Below, piece by piece: positions 26,736-35,659 of a DNA stretch of 64,000 nucleotides (positions are counted from its first letter, which is position 1; the number at the start of each line of letters is the position of its first letter). The notes below the pieces were generated by a model. That model was not told the DNA's origin. It did not search any database and saw nothing but the letters and a program-made list of their open reading frames with translations. The position numbers and the translations under genes were made by a program. The stretch is taken from NCBI GenBank assembly GCA_018261895.1, contig JAGTRT010000023.1:1-64000 (forward strand). The letters are read 5' to 3'. The stretch comes from Pseudomonadota bacterium (lineage in GTDB: Bacteria; Pseudomonadota; Gammaproteobacteria; Burkholderiales; Rhodocyclaceae).

Positions 26736-27164
26736 TTATTCTTGCCGATCTTCCAGTCGCAACAAGCCGACCCCTGCCACCACGGCCCTCGGCCGGTCGA
26801 GATTTTCATCCCGACTGAGCTTGAACCGTGCCCGGTGACCATCGCGAAAGCGATACACCAGCTCCCTTTCCCGACGGTCGAAATACCAGACCGACTTGCT
26901 ATCCGGCACGCCATCCACTTCGCCCACATAGTTCGCCGGCCGGTTGGCAACCCAGTCCAGCGGGTTGTCGCTCTTCGGCAGGCTGCCACCAAATGTCTCA
27001 CGATGCGCGACCACTTCGATCAATCCGACGCGTATCGCCGACACCTCGGCCTGAACGCCTGCTTCTTCCAGTTCGCTTCCCGTTCGCCCCAGGGCCTTCA
27101 ACAGCACCATGGCCAGTATGCCGATCAGGATCACGACAACCGCAAATTCGTAGTAACGCCGCAT
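26736..27164 (-). CDS. mshF: MSHA biogenesis protein MshF
   Basis: Protein of 142 residues from the ATG at 27164. It begins MRRYYEFAVVVILIGILAMVLLKAL, a pilin-like N-terminal helix with Glu but no Gly/Phe cleavage site. A soluble C-terminal domain (ANYVGEVDGVPDSKSVWYFD) follows. Position between mshG and mshB matches the Vibrio/Shewanella order. Function in the family is poorly defined. Confidence 0.78.
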   Translation of the reverse strand: MRRYYEFAVVVILIGILAMVLLKALGRTGSELEEAGVQAEVSAIRVGLIEVVAHRETFGGSLPKSDNPLDWVANRPANYVGEVDGVPDSKSVWYFDRRERELVYRFRDGHRARFKLSRDENLDRPRAVVAGVGLLRLEDRQE

Positions 27165-27171
27165 GGCCGTC

Positions 27172-28398
27172 TCAGCGCTTGATGGCCACCTTGCCGAGAT
27201 CCCACATCGGCAGGAAGATGCCCAGCGCCAGCACCAGCACAAGGGCGCCCAGGCAGACGATCAGAATCGGTTCGATCTGCTGGCCGAGCGTCTTGAGTTC
27301 GTATTCGACTTCGCGCTGATACATCTGGCCGACCTCTTCCAGCATGTCGTCCAGCGCACCTGACTCCTCGCCCACCGACACCATCTGCAACACCACGGGC
27401 GTGAAGAAGCCCGAGGCGATGGCCGCCCGCACGACGCTTTCGCCGCGCTCGACGGTATCGCGCATGCCCTCGATCTTGGCGGCGATGTAACTGTTGTCGA
27501 CCGTCTGCGCCGAATTGGTCAGGGCCTGCATGACCGGCACGCCGCTGCGCATGCCGAGCGCGAAGCTGCGGGCGAAGCGGGCCATGGCGGCCTTGCGGAC
27601 GATCTTGCCGGCGATGGGAAAGCGCAGCACCAGCGACTCCCATTGCATGCGCCCCGACTCCGTCCCCACCCAGGCACGGAATAGAAAGACGGCGGCGACG
27701 GCACCGACCAGCATGGCTGGCCACCAGGCGACCATGAATTTGGAAAAACCGAGCAGAATCTGCGTCATGAACGGCAACTCGGCGCCGAATCCCTCGAACA
27801 CCTTGGCAAAGGCGGGGATCACGAACAGATTCACGACAACGATGGCAGCGGCCATCGCCAGCACAACAAAGGTCGGATAGCGCAGAGCCGACTTCACCTG
27901 TTCGCGCATGAAGCGCTCGAACTCGAGGTGATCGAAGAGGCGCAGGAAAATTTCGTCGAGCAGGCCGGTGGCCTCGCCGACGCGCACCATGGACACATAA
28001 AACGGGTTGAATACCTCGGGATGGCGGGCCAGGGAAACCGATAGTTCGCGACCGGCTTCAAGGCTTTCGCGCACGTCGCGAATCACTTCCCTCATGGCCG
28101 GATTGGTCGCCGACTCCTGCAGGCCGCTCAGGGCGCGCATGATGGGCACGCCGGAACGCAACAAGGTATGGATCTGCCGCGAGAACAGCAGGATATCGAC
28201 GTGCTCGACCTTCGGCTTGAACAGCGTTATGCCGGCATCGCCGGAGCGCTTCACTGCGGACTGGGTTTCCTGGATCGAAACCGGCGTGATGCCCCGGCCG
28301 AGGAGCAGGTCGGCCACACCGCCCGAGGTCGCGCCTTCGAGCACGCCTTCGATCAGCTTGCCGCTGCCATCCCGTCCCTTGTAGGCAAAATTGGCCAC
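27172..28398 (-). CDS. mshG: MSHA inner-membrane platform protein MshG (PilC/GspF)
   Basis: Polytopic platform protein of 408 residues that binds the extension ATPase MshE. Two repeated GspF domains are visible: FSRQIHTLLRSGVPIMRAL and FARSFALGMRSGVPVMQAL. Three TM segments include VLAMAAAIVVVNLFVIPAFA and a C-terminal LGALVLVLALGIFLPMWDL. The N-terminal FAYKGRDGSGKLIEG is typical of PilC-like proteins. Confidence 0.93.
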   Translation of the reverse strand: MANFAYKGRDGSGKLIEGVLEGATSGGVADLLLGRGITPVSIQETQSAVKRSGDAGITLFKPKVEHVDILLFSRQIHTLLRSGVPIMRALSGLQESATNPAMREVIRDVRESLEAGRELSVSLARHPEVFNPFYVSMVRVGEATGLLDEIFLRLFDHLEFERFMREQVKSALRYPTFVVLAMAAAIVVVNLFVIPAFAKVFEGFGAELPFMTQILLGFSKFMVAWWPAMLVGAVAAVFLFRAWVGTESGRMQWESLVLRFPIAGKIVRKAAMARFARSFALGMRSGVPVMQALTNSAQTVDNSYIAAKIEGMRDTVERGESVVRAAIASGFFTPVVLQMVSVGEESGALDDMLEEVGQMYQREVEYELKTLGQQIEPILIVCLGALVLVLALGIFLPMWDLGKVAIKR

Positions 28399-28404
28399 GC
28401 CGGC

Positions 28405-30114
28405 TTATTCCTCGAACTGGTTGCTGATGCGCATGGCCTCGCCGACCGTGGTCTTGCCGGCCAGCACCATGCGCACGGCGTCGCGGCGCAAGGTCTCGCC
28501 GGCCATCTGCTGGCGGGCGACCCGCATGAATTCGCCGGGGTCTTCGTGGTTGATGGCTTCGACGACGCTGTCGCTCATCTCGAGGAATTCGTAGACCCCG
28601 CTCCGTCCCTGATAGCCGGTATTGCCGCAATGCGCGCAACCCCGACCGTGACGGTAGGTATGGCTATCCACCTTGTCCGCCAGCTCGTAACGCAGCCATT
28701 CGTGCTCGTTCGGCGTCAGCGTATAGGGCTCGCTGCAGTTGCTGCAGATGACGCGAACCAGACGCTGGGCAACGACCATATGCACCGACAGTGCCACCAT
28801 GTAGCGCGGCACGCCCATGTCGAGCAGGCGAATCGGCGTCGATACAGCGTCATTGGTATGGAGCGTCGACATGACGAGGTGGCCGGTCATGGCGGCGCGC
28901 ATGCCGATTTCGGCCGTATCCTGGTCGCGCATTTCGCCGATGAGCAGGATGTCCGGATCCTGACGCAGCACGGTGCGCAGCACGCGCGAGAAGGAAAGGT
29001 CGATCTTTTCGTGCACCTGCACCTGATTGAGGCCGGGCAAGCGATATTCGACCGGATCCTCGACCGTGATGACCTTCTTTTCCGGGCTGTTGAGTTCGTT
29101 CAGCGCCGCATAGAGCGTCGTCGTCTTGCCCGAGCCGGTCGGTCCGGTGACCAGCACCATGCCGCTGGGGCGCTTCAAGGCGTGGCGGAAACGCGTCAGG
29201 ACATGCTCCGGCATGCCAATCTTGTCCAGTTCGAGCAGGCCGGTGTTCTGGTTGAGCAGACGCATGACGACCGATTCGCCGTACTGCGTCGGCAGGGTCG
29301 AAATCCGCACGTCGACCGGGTTGCCGCGTACCTTGATGTTGAAGCGGCCATCCTGCGGCAGGCGTTTCTCGGAAATGTCGAGCCCCGACATGAGCTTCAG
29401 GCGCAGCGCAACGGCCGACGAAATCTTGCCGTCGGCCTCGGTCTGGATGTGCAGCACACCGTCGATGCGGAAGCGGATGCGCAGCAGTTTTTCCTGCGGC
29501 TCGAAATGGATGTCCGAGGCGCGCAGGCGCATGGCTTCTTCGAACACGGTCTGCAGCAGCTTGACGACCGGCGCGTCCTCGGCGCCCGGGTTGAGGCCGA
29601 GCAGGTCGCCGAATTCGATGGGGATGTCGCCGAGTTCGGCCGTCAGTTCCTTGGCCAGGCCGGTAATCTGCTCGCCGCGGTGATAGACGCGGTCGACCAT
29701 TGACAGCAGCTGGCTCTCGGTGACGACGGCGAGGTCGATCTCGCGTTTGACCAGGCGGGTGATCTCGTCGTAGGCCTGCAGGTCGGTCGGGTCGGACAGG
29801 CCGATCTGCAGACGACCGTCCGGCAACTGGCCGAGCACCATGGCCCGGAAACGGCGAGCCGGGGCCTCGGGCAACAGCTTGATCAGATCGGGGCGGGGCG
29901 TGAAATTCTTGAGGTCGACAAAGGGAATCCGCAACTGTCCGGCCAGGGCCTTCGAGATTTCCTCTTCGGTCACGTAGCCGCTTTCGACAAACACGCGCCC
30001 AAGCTTGCGCCCCGTGCGTTTCTGCTCGTCGAGCGCGGATTTCAGTTGCTCGTCGGTCAGCAAGCCTTGCTGGATCAGCAGGTCACCGAGCCGGATTTTT
30101 TGCGGGGGGGGCAT
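28405..30114 (-). CDS. mshE: MSHA pilus extension ATPase MshE (c-di-GMP-binding MshEN domain)
   Basis: Hexameric PilB/GspE-type ATPase of 569 residues that powers pilus polymerisation. The ATG at 30114 follows GGAGG by five bases. The N-terminal MshEN domain shows the two tandem motifs RLGDLLIQQGLLTDEQL and KLGRVFVESGYVTEEEI, the c-di-GMP-binding pattern described for MshE. Walker A GPTGSGKTTTL, the Asp box, Walker B-like DPDILLIGEMRD and the zinc tetracysteine (CSNC...CAHCGNTG) follow. Pilus extension is therefore probably c-di-GMP controlled. First gene of the mshEGFBACDOP block. Confidence 0.95.
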   Translation of the reverse strand: MPPPQKIRLGDLLIQQGLLTDEQLKSALDEQKRTGRKLGRVFVESGYVTEEEISKALAGQLRIPFVDLKNFTPRPDLIKLLPEAPARRFRAMVLGQLPDGRLQIGLSDPTDLQAYDEITRLVKREIDLAVVTESQLLSMVDRVYHRGEQITGLAKELTAELGDIPIEFGDLLGLNPGAEDAPVVKLLQTVFEEAMRLRASDIHFEPQEKLLRIRFRIDGVLHIQTEADGKISSAVALRLKLMSGLDISEKRLPQDGRFNIKVRGNPVDVRISTLPTQYGESVVMRLLNQNTGLLELDKIGMPEHVLTRFRHALKRPSGMVLVTGPTGSGKTTTLYAALNELNSPEKKVITVEDPVEYRLPGLNQVQVHEKIDLSFSRVLRTVLRQDPDILLIGEMRDQDTAEIGMRAAMTGHLVMSTLHTNDAVSTPIRLLDMGVPRYMVALSVHMVVAQRLVRVICSNCSEPYTLTPNEHEWLRYELADKVDSHTYRHGRGCAHCGNTGYQGRSGVYEFLEMSDSVVEAINHEDPGEFMRVARQQMAGETLRRDAVRMVLAGKTTVGEAMRISNQFEE

Positions 30115-30228
30115 CCCGACCTCCAAAACACCTTAAGAAAATGCGTTAACAATATGAAGTTAATGCTTAAGTTTCCACATTAGACGTTTTTTGGAGGCCC
30201 GACAAGTCGGGCCGCTCCGGATGACGCC
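30115..30228. promoter_or_regulatory. Intergenic region upstream of mshE, with a stem-loop
   Basis: Between rhlE and mshE. The part next to mshE is AT-rich (TTAAGAAAATGCGTTAACAA) and probably carries the mshE promoter. The rhlE-proximal part holds an 8-bp inverted repeat GGCCCGAC/GTCGGGCC with a two-base centre (30196-30213). On the minus strand no T-run follows it, so it is not a clear intrinsic terminator. Confidence 0.4.
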
Positions 30229-31506
30229 TTAACGGTGTCGGCTACCGCTCCGATGTTGCTGCTGGCCACCCGGTTTTTGGCCGGCTTTCTGACCCTGCGG
30301 CCGGCCCGGCTGGGGCTTGCGCGGTCCGCGCGGCGGTTGCGGCGGACGCGGTGCGGCGTGGGCCGATTGTTCGAAGCCTTCGATGACGACCCGGTCCAGG
30401 CTGCGCTTGATGAGCTTCTCGATGTCCTTCAACTGCGGACGCTCATCGTGGCAGACCAGGGAGATCGCCTCGCCTTCCATGCCGGCGCGGCCAGTGCGGC
30501 CGATGCGGTGCACGTAGTCTTCGGGCACATTGGGCAACTCGTAGTTGATGACGTAGGGCAGCGCATCGATGTCGATGCCGCGCGCCGCGATGTCGGTGGC
30601 CACCAGCGCGACGAGCTTGCCTTCCTTGAATTCGCTGAGCGCGCGGGTACGGGCGCCCTGCGATTTGTCGCCGTGGATGGCGGCCGACTTGATGCCGGCC
30701 TTGTCGAGCGTGCGGGCCAGCGCGTCGGCACCGTGCTTGGTGCGGGCGAAAACGAGCACCTGATGCCAGCCGCGCGTGGCGAACAGGTGACAGAGCAGTT
30801 CCTTCTTCCGTTCGCGGTCGGTTTCGATGACCTTCTGCGTCACCGTCTCGGCGGCCGTGTTGCGCGGCGCGACGTCGACCGAGACCGGCTGGTGCAGCAG
30901 ACCGGACGCCAGCTCGCGGATTTCCGGCGAGAAGGTGGCCGAGAACATGAGGTTCTGGCGCTGCTTGGGCAGCAGGGCAATGATCTTGCGGATGTCGCGG
31001 ATGAAGCCCATGTCGAGCATGCGGTCGGCTTCGTCGAGTACGAAAATTTCGATACCCGACAGATCGACGGTGCGTTGCTGGACGTGGTCGAGCAGACGGC
31101 CCGGCGTGGCGACGAGGATATCGACGCCGCGGCGCAGGTTGGCGATCTGCGGGTTGATGCCGACGCCGCCGAAGACGGCCAGCGAGTTGATCGGCAGATG
31201 CTGGCCGTAGGTGCGCACGCTTTCCTCGACCTGGATGGCCAATTCGCGCGTCGGCGTCAGGACGAGCACGCGCGGCGTGCGGGCGACGCGGGTCAGGCGG
31301 TCATTCGCGCCCGAGGTCAGGCGGTGCAGGATGGGTAGCGTGAAGCCGGCGGTCTTGCCGGTGCCGGTTTGTGCCGTGGCCATCAGGTCGTGGCCGGCGA
31401 GCACGGCCGGGATGGCCTGCTGCTGGATGGGGGTCGGCGTGTCGTAGCCCTGTTCGGCGACAGCACGCTGGAGTTCGGCGCGCAGGCCGAGGTCGGAAAA
31501 ATGCAT
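30229..31506 (-). CDS. rhlE: DEAD-box RNA helicase RhlE
   Basis: ATP-dependent RNA helicase of 425 residues acting in ribosome assembly and RNA decay. It has the Q motif ([11 protein letters not shown]), motif I AQTGTGKT, motif II DEAD in [15 protein letters not shown], motif III SAT, and motif [12 protein letters not shown]. The C-terminal 60 residues form a basic, Pro/Gly/Gln-rich tail ([15 protein letters not shown]) for RNA binding. Monocistronic by context. Confidence 0.93.
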   Translation of the reverse strand: MHFSDLGLRAELQRAVAEQGYDTPTPIQQQAIPAVLAGHDLMATAQTGTGKTAGFTLPILHRLTSGANDRLTRVARTPRVLVLTPTRELAIQVEESVRTYGQHLPINSLAVFGGVGINPQIANLRRGVDILVATPGRLLDHVQQRTVDLSGIEIFVLDEADRMLDMGFIRDIRKIIALLPKQRQNLMFSATFSPEIRELASGLLHQPVSVDVAPRNTAAETVTQKVIETDRERKKELLCHLFATRGWHQVLVFARTKHGADALARTLDKAGIKSAAIHGDKSQGARTRALSEFKEGKLVALVATDIAARGIDIDALPYVINYELPNVPEDYVHRIGRTGRAGMEGEAISLVCHDERPQLKDIEKLIKRSLDRVVIEGFEQSAHAAPRPPQPPRGPRKPQPGRPQGQKAGQKPGGQQQHRSGSRHR

Positions 31507-31552
31507 GGGAATCCTTGAAAATGACCCGGCCGGAACGGCCGGGGAGCAACAT

Positions 31553-31651
31553 GACAGCGAGGGTCAGGAGAAACCGGATTTCGATTTTGGGCATTTTTTC
31601 CGGTTGACCGTCAAAATGCCCCGAACCGGTTGTTTGCGCCCCCTCGCTGTC
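31553..31651. repeat. 11-bp inverted repeat surrounding a dispersed-repeat copy
   Basis: GACAGCGAGGG (31553-31563) and its exact complement CCCTCGCTGTC (31641-31651) bracket the repeat copy at 31578-31611 in the rhlE-metZ gap. It may be chance, or a cruciform or RNA stem enclosing the repeat. Confidence 0.5.
31578..31611 (+). repeat. 34-bp dispersed repeat, consensus copy
   Basis: Reads ATTTCGATTTTGGGC, ATTTTTT, CCGGTTGACCGT. It is identical over all 34 bases to the copy at 40467-40500 (opposite orientation). It lies in the 166-bp gap between metZ and rhlE, upstream of the rhlE start. Confidence 0.92.
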
Positions 31652-31672
31652 GGCGCGTGAAAATTCAGACGT

Positions 31673-32857
31673 TCAGACCAGACTCAGGCCGCGTTCGAGG
31701 TCAGCCTGCAGATCCTCGACCGCCTCCAGACCGACGGCGATGCGCAGCAAACCATCGCTGATGCCAGCCGCCGCCCGGGCTTCGGGAGAAATGCGGCCGT
31801 GCGTCGTCGACGCGGGATGCGTGATGGTCGTCTTGGTGTCGCCGAGATTGGCGGTAATGGACAGCAGGTGGCAGTTATCGACCACGGCCCAGGCCTGATC
31901 GCGCGCGCCCTTCACTTCGAATGAGACAATCGCGCCACCGCTCTTCTGCTGGGCCTTGGCCAGTTCGTGCTGCGGATGCGACGGCAGGCCGGGGTAGAAA
32001 ACCCGCGCCACCTTCGGATGGGCCTCCAGCCAGGTAGCCAGCCGCAGGGCGTTGGCCGCTTGTGCCTCGACGCGGATCTTCAGCGTTTCGAGGCCCTTGA
32101 GCAGCACCCAGGCGTTGAAGGCCGACAGGGTCGGCCCCGCCGTGCGCAGGTATTTGAAGACTTCCTCGGTCAGCGCCTTGGCGCCGCAGACGGCGCCGCC
32201 CAGCACGCGGCCCTGACCGTCGAGATACTTGGTCGCCGAATGCACGACGAGGTCGGCACCCAAGTCGAGCGGACGCTGCAGGATAGGCGTGCAGAAACAG
32301 TTGTCGACGGCGACCAGGATGCCCTTGGCGTGGGCGATGTCGGCCAGCTTGCGGATGTCGGCAATTTCGGTCAGCGGGTTGGACGGCGTTTCGAGGAAAA
32401 ACAGCTTGGTTTCCGGCCGGATCGCCGCTTCCCAGGCCGCCGGATCGGTATGCGACACGAAGGTCGTCGTGATGCCGGTACGCGACAGGATATTGTTGAA
32501 CAACTGCACGGTGGCGCCGAACAGGCTGTTCGACGCGACGATGTGGTCGCCTTGCTTGAGATGCGCCAGACACAGCGCCATGATCGCCGACATGCCGCTG
32601 GCCGTGGCCACGCAGTCCTCGGCGCCTTCGAGCGCCGCCAGGCGTTCCTCGAACATGGTCACGGTCGGGTTGGAGAAACGGGCATAGACGTTGCCCTCTT
32701 CCTCGCCCGAGAAACGCTTGGCCGCCTGCGCCGCGCTCTTGAAAACGAAGCTGGAGGTCAGGTACAGCGCCTCGGAATGCTCGCCGAACTGGCTGCGTTC
32801 CTGACCGGCGCGAACGGCCAGCGTCTCGAGGCGGTAATCGGGCAACTCAGCCATCAT
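31673..32857 (-). CDS. metZ: O-succinylhomoserine sulfhydrylase
   Basis: PLP enzyme of the Cys/Met-metabolism family, 394 residues. It makes homocysteine from O-succinylhomoserine and sulfide. The PLP lysine sits in VVHSATKYLDGQGRVLGG. FSNPTVTMFEERLAALEGAE and FFLETPSNPLTEIADI are family blocks. The ATG overlaps the purF stop (ATGA), and purF-metZ linkage is usual in betaproteobacteria. Confidence 0.92.
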   Translation of the reverse strand: MMAELPDYRLETLAVRAGQERSQFGEHSEALYLTSSFVFKSAAQAAKRFSGEEEGNVYARFSNPTVTMFEERLAALEGAEDCVATASGMSAIMALCLAHLKQGDHIVASNSLFGATVQLFNNILSRTGITTTFVSHTDPAAWEAAIRPETKLFFLETPSNPLTEIADIRKLADIAHAKGILVAVDNCFCTPILQRPLDLGADLVVHSATKYLDGQGRVLGGAVCGAKALTEEVFKYLRTAGPTLSAFNAWVLLKGLETLKIRVEAQAANALRLATWLEAHPKVARVFYPGLPSHPQHELAKAQQKSGGAIVSFEVKGARDQAWAVVDNCHLLSITANLGDTKTTITHPASTTHGRISPEARAAAGISDGLLRIAVGLEAVEDLQADLERGLSLV

Positions 32858-34392
32858 TCCTGCTCGCCATTGGTCAGGCCCAGCACCATTTGTTGCGACG
32901 CCCGGCCATCGCCGTCGTCGTCATTCTTGGCCGGCTTGCCGCCCCGCTTGCCTTCAACGGCATCGAGGTAATAGTCGTCGATGTCGCCGGTGATGTAGCA
33001 GCCATCGAAACACGAGGCGTCGAACACGGTCAGATCGGCGCGCAGGTTAGTGATCGACTGCTTGAGCGCCTCGATATCCTGATAAACCAGCGCATCGGCA
33101 CCGATCTCGGTGGCGATTTCGGCATCGGTACGGCCTGTGGCGATCAACTCGGCACGCGTCGGCATGTCAATGCCGTACACGTTCGGGAAGCGCACCGGCG
33201 GTGCCGCGGAGGCGAAGTACACCTTCACCGCACCAGCGGCGCGGGCCATTTCGACGATTTCGTGGCTGGTCGTGCCGCGCACGATGGAGTCATCGACGAG
33301 CAACACGCGCTTGCCCTTGAACTCCTGGCCGACGGTGTTGAGCTTCTGGCGCACCGACTTCTTGCGCATGGCCTGCCCCGGCATGATGAAGGTACGGCCG
33401 ACATAGCGGTTCTTGACGAAGCCTTCGCGGAACGGGATGTTGAGCACCTGGGCCAGCTGCATGGCCGACGGACGGCTCGAATCGGGAATCGGGATGACGA
33501 CGTCGATCTCCTCGACCGGAATGGTCTTCCTGACCTTTTCGGCAAGCAGCTCGCCCATGGCCAGGCGCGCCTCATAGACCGACACGCCGTCAATCACCGT
33601 ATCCGGGCGGGCCAGATAGACGTATTCGAAAATGCACGGGGCGTACATCGGCTGCTGGGCGCACTGGCGGCTGTGCAACTGGTGGTTGAAATCGATGAAG
33701 ATCGCCTCGCCCGGTTCGATGTCGCGCACGACCTTGAAACCGAGGGTATCGAGCGCCACCGACTCCGACGACACAAGATACTCCATGCCATCCGGCGTTT
33801 CGTTCTGGCCGTAGATCAGCGGACGGATACCGTGCGGGTCGCGGAAGGCAAGCAAGCCATAGCCGGCGATCAGGACGACGACCGCATAAGCCCCGCGGCA
33901 GCGGCGATGCACGCCGCCGACGGCCTGGAAAATGCTATCGACATCGAGCTCGTAGCCATGCGAAGCCGCCTGCAGTTCGTGGGCCAGCACGTTGAGCAGG
34001 ACTTCCGAGTCGGAATTGGTATTGATGTGCCGGCGGTCGAGGCGGAACATCTCGCCCTTCAGTTGCTCGGCATTGGTCAGGTTACCGTTGTGGCCAAGCA
34101 CCAGCCCGAACGGCGAATTGACGTAGAACGGCTGCGCCTCGGCGAAGTTGTAGGCAGAACCGGCCGTCGGATAACGCACGTGGCCGATGCCGCAATTGCC
34201 CGGCAAGGCGCGCATGTTGCGCGTGCGGAACACGTCGCGGACCAGACCCGGACCCTTGTGCAGGTGAAACGTATTGCCCTCGGCCGTCGCAATCCCCGCC
34301 GCATCCTGGCCGCGGTGCTGAAGCACCATCAGGCCGTCGTAAAGCAGCTGATTGACCGGCGTTCTTGCCATCACACCCAAAATCCCGCACAT
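32854..34392 (-). CDS. purF: Amidophosphoribosyltransferase
   Basis: First committed enzyme of purine synthesis, 512 residues. The N-terminal nucleophile Cys follows Met directly (MCGILGVMART), as in the glutaminase class without a propeptide. GIGHVRYPTAGS and the PRPP-binding loop VLLVDDSIVRGTTS are clear. It lies 12 bases after cvpA, a linkage shared with E. coli cvpA-purF. Confidence 0.97.
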   Translation of the reverse strand: MCGILGVMARTPVNQLLYDGLMVLQHRGQDAAGIATAEGNTFHLHKGPGLVRDVFRTRNMRALPGNCGIGHVRYPTAGSAYNFAEAQPFYVNSPFGLVLGHNGNLTNAEQLKGEMFRLDRRHINTNSDSEVLLNVLAHELQAASHGYELDVDSIFQAVGGVHRRCRGAYAVVVLIAGYGLLAFRDPHGIRPLIYGQNETPDGMEYLVSSESVALDTLGFKVVRDIEPGEAIFIDFNHQLHSRQCAQQPMYAPCIFEYVYLARPDTVIDGVSVYEARLAMGELLAEKVRKTIPVEEIDVVIPIPDSSRPSAMQLAQVLNIPFREGFVKNRYVGRTFIMPGQAMRKKSVRQKLNTVGQEFKGKRVLLVDDSIVRGTTSHEIVEMARAAGAVKVYFASAAPPVRFPNVYGIDMPTRAELIATGRTDAEIATEIGADALVYQDIEALKQSITNLRADLTVFDASCFDGCYITGDIDDYYLDAVEGKRGGKPAKNDDDGDGRASQQMVLGLTNGEQE

Positions 34393-34404
34393 AGTATTTC
34401 CTGC

Positions 34405-34896
34405 CTAGCTAAATCGAATTCGTTTTGCCAAATCGTCGGGCAGCCAAGGCTTGACTGCCATCACGACCGTTTCCATTGGCGCCGCCAGCATCGCGTTGCG
34501 CCACCACGCCTGAGTCGGTGCCGAGGTCATGCCGCCGAGCCCAACCAGCACCATGCACACCAGCACACCCCGCAACAGACCAAAAACCATACCGAGAATG
34601 CGATCCGAGACCGACAAACCCAGCGCCTTGACCATGCTGCGCACCACCATGTTCAAAATCGCCATCAAGACCAGAATGCTGACAAAGATCACCACGCAAC
34701 CGGCCAAGGTCCGCAGGGCCGGATCGCTCATGCCGGCGAAGACCGAATGCCCGACTGGCGCACCGTACTCGATGGCGGCAAATATCCCGACGCCCCAGGC
34801 CACCAGCGCGATGACCTCGCCAACCACGCCGCGCCACAAGCCAAACAGCAGCGACACGCCGACGATTCCCAGCACGACATAGTCGAAGACCGTCAT
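34405..34896 (-). CDS. cvpA: CvpA family membrane protein
   Basis: Inner-membrane protein of 163 residues with four predicted TM helices, beginning FDYVVLGIVGVSLLFGLWRG, the characteristic CvpA opening (short helix then GxxRG). Biochemical role unresolved in the family. In E. coli it affects colicin V export and envelope fitness. Start overlaps the SPOR gene stop by four bases. Confidence 0.9.
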   Translation of the reverse strand: MTVFDYVVLGIVGVSLLFGLWRGVVGEVIALVAWGVGIFAAIEYGAPVGHSVFAGMSDPALRTLAGCVVIFVSILVLMAILNMVVRSMVKALGLSVSDRILGMVFGLLRGVLVCMVLVGLGGMTSAPTQAWWRNAMLAAPMETVVMAVKPWLPDDLAKRIRFS

Positions 34897-35657
34897 GGCT
34901 TGGCTGCAACAACCCCGCTAACCCCGATCCGCTTCATTTTTTCCAGCGCCTTGTCGGCCGCCTCCTTGCTCGCAAACGGCCCGGCCCGAACGCGGGTCTT
35001 CGTGCCCTGCGGCGTATCGAGCGGCTCGCTGTAGGTTTTGATGCCCTGCTCGGACAGCTTGGCCTTGAGCGTCTTGACATTGGCCTCGTTGGAGAAGGCG
35101 CCGATCAGCACGAGGTATTCCCCGCCCTTGGCCGCCGGCTTCGCTTCGGTTGCTTCCCCGGCGAGAATGGCTGCCGCGCGCTTGGCGTCTTCCGCCTTCG
35201 GCTTCTCGGCCGGTTTTTCCGGCGCCTTGGCGACCGGCTTCTCGGCTGCTTTCGCAGCGGGCTTCTCAGGTGTTTTTTCCGGCGCCTTTTCAGGTTTTGC
35301 TGCCGGTTTCTCAGCAGCCTTTTCGACCGGCTTGGGCTCCTTCGCCACCTCGACAATGCGCGCGTTCGGTTTTGCCGCCTCGGCAGCCACTGCTGGCGCT
35401 GGCGTCACGACGGCGGGCTGCGGCTCTTCGACAGCCTTGGCGACAGTTTTGGGCAAAGGCGCGGCGGCAAACTTCGGGGCGAATGGCTTCTCGTCCTGCC
35501 CCGGAATGCGGATTTCGACGTCCTGAACGGTTTGTCGGGGTTCGTGATCCATGACCATGGGCAGAACCACAGCAACGACGGATACGAAAAAGATCGCGCC
35601 GACCAGACGGCGGCGGGCGCGTTTCTTGAGGTGCAACTGGGCGTCGTTGTCTTCCAT
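34893..35657 (-). CDS. SPOR-domain protein (DedD-like)
   Basis: Bitopic protein of 254 residues. Basic cytoplasmic tail (KKRARRR), one TM helix (LVGAIFFVSVVAVVLPMVM), then a long Lys/Pro/Glu/Ala-rich periplasmic linker (EKPAAKPEKAPEKTPEKP). The C-terminal SPOR domain (YLVLIGAFSNEANVKTLKAKL...RVRAGPFASKEAADKALEKM) binds denuded septal glycan. It is the DedD equivalent, as gene order folC-dedD-cvpA-purF also occurs in enterobacteria. Confidence 0.9.
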   Translation of the reverse strand: MEDNDAQLHLKKRARRRLVGAIFFVSVVAVVLPMVMDHEPRQTVQDVEIRIPGQDEKPFAPKFAAAPLPKTVAKAVEEPQPAVVTPAPAVAAEAAKPNARIVEVAKEPKPVEKAAEKPAAKPEKAPEKTPEKPAAKAAEKPVAKAPEKPAEKPKAEDAKRAAAILAGEATEAKPAAKGGEYLVLIGAFSNEANVKTLKAKLSEQGIKTYSEPLDTPQGTKTRVRAGPFASKEAADKALEKMKRIGVSGVVAAKP

Positions 35658-35659
35658 GA

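Noticed and set aside
13221-30114. Type II secretion system in place of a pilus
   Set aside because: The combination of MshEN-type ATPase, PilM/N/O-like trio, MshM/MshN, a small major pilin and MshQ is specific to MSHA. There is no gspD-M set.
32890-35034. 714-residue plus-strand ORF over purF-cvpA
   Set aside because: Antisense shadow of purF and cvpA, which are unmistakable.
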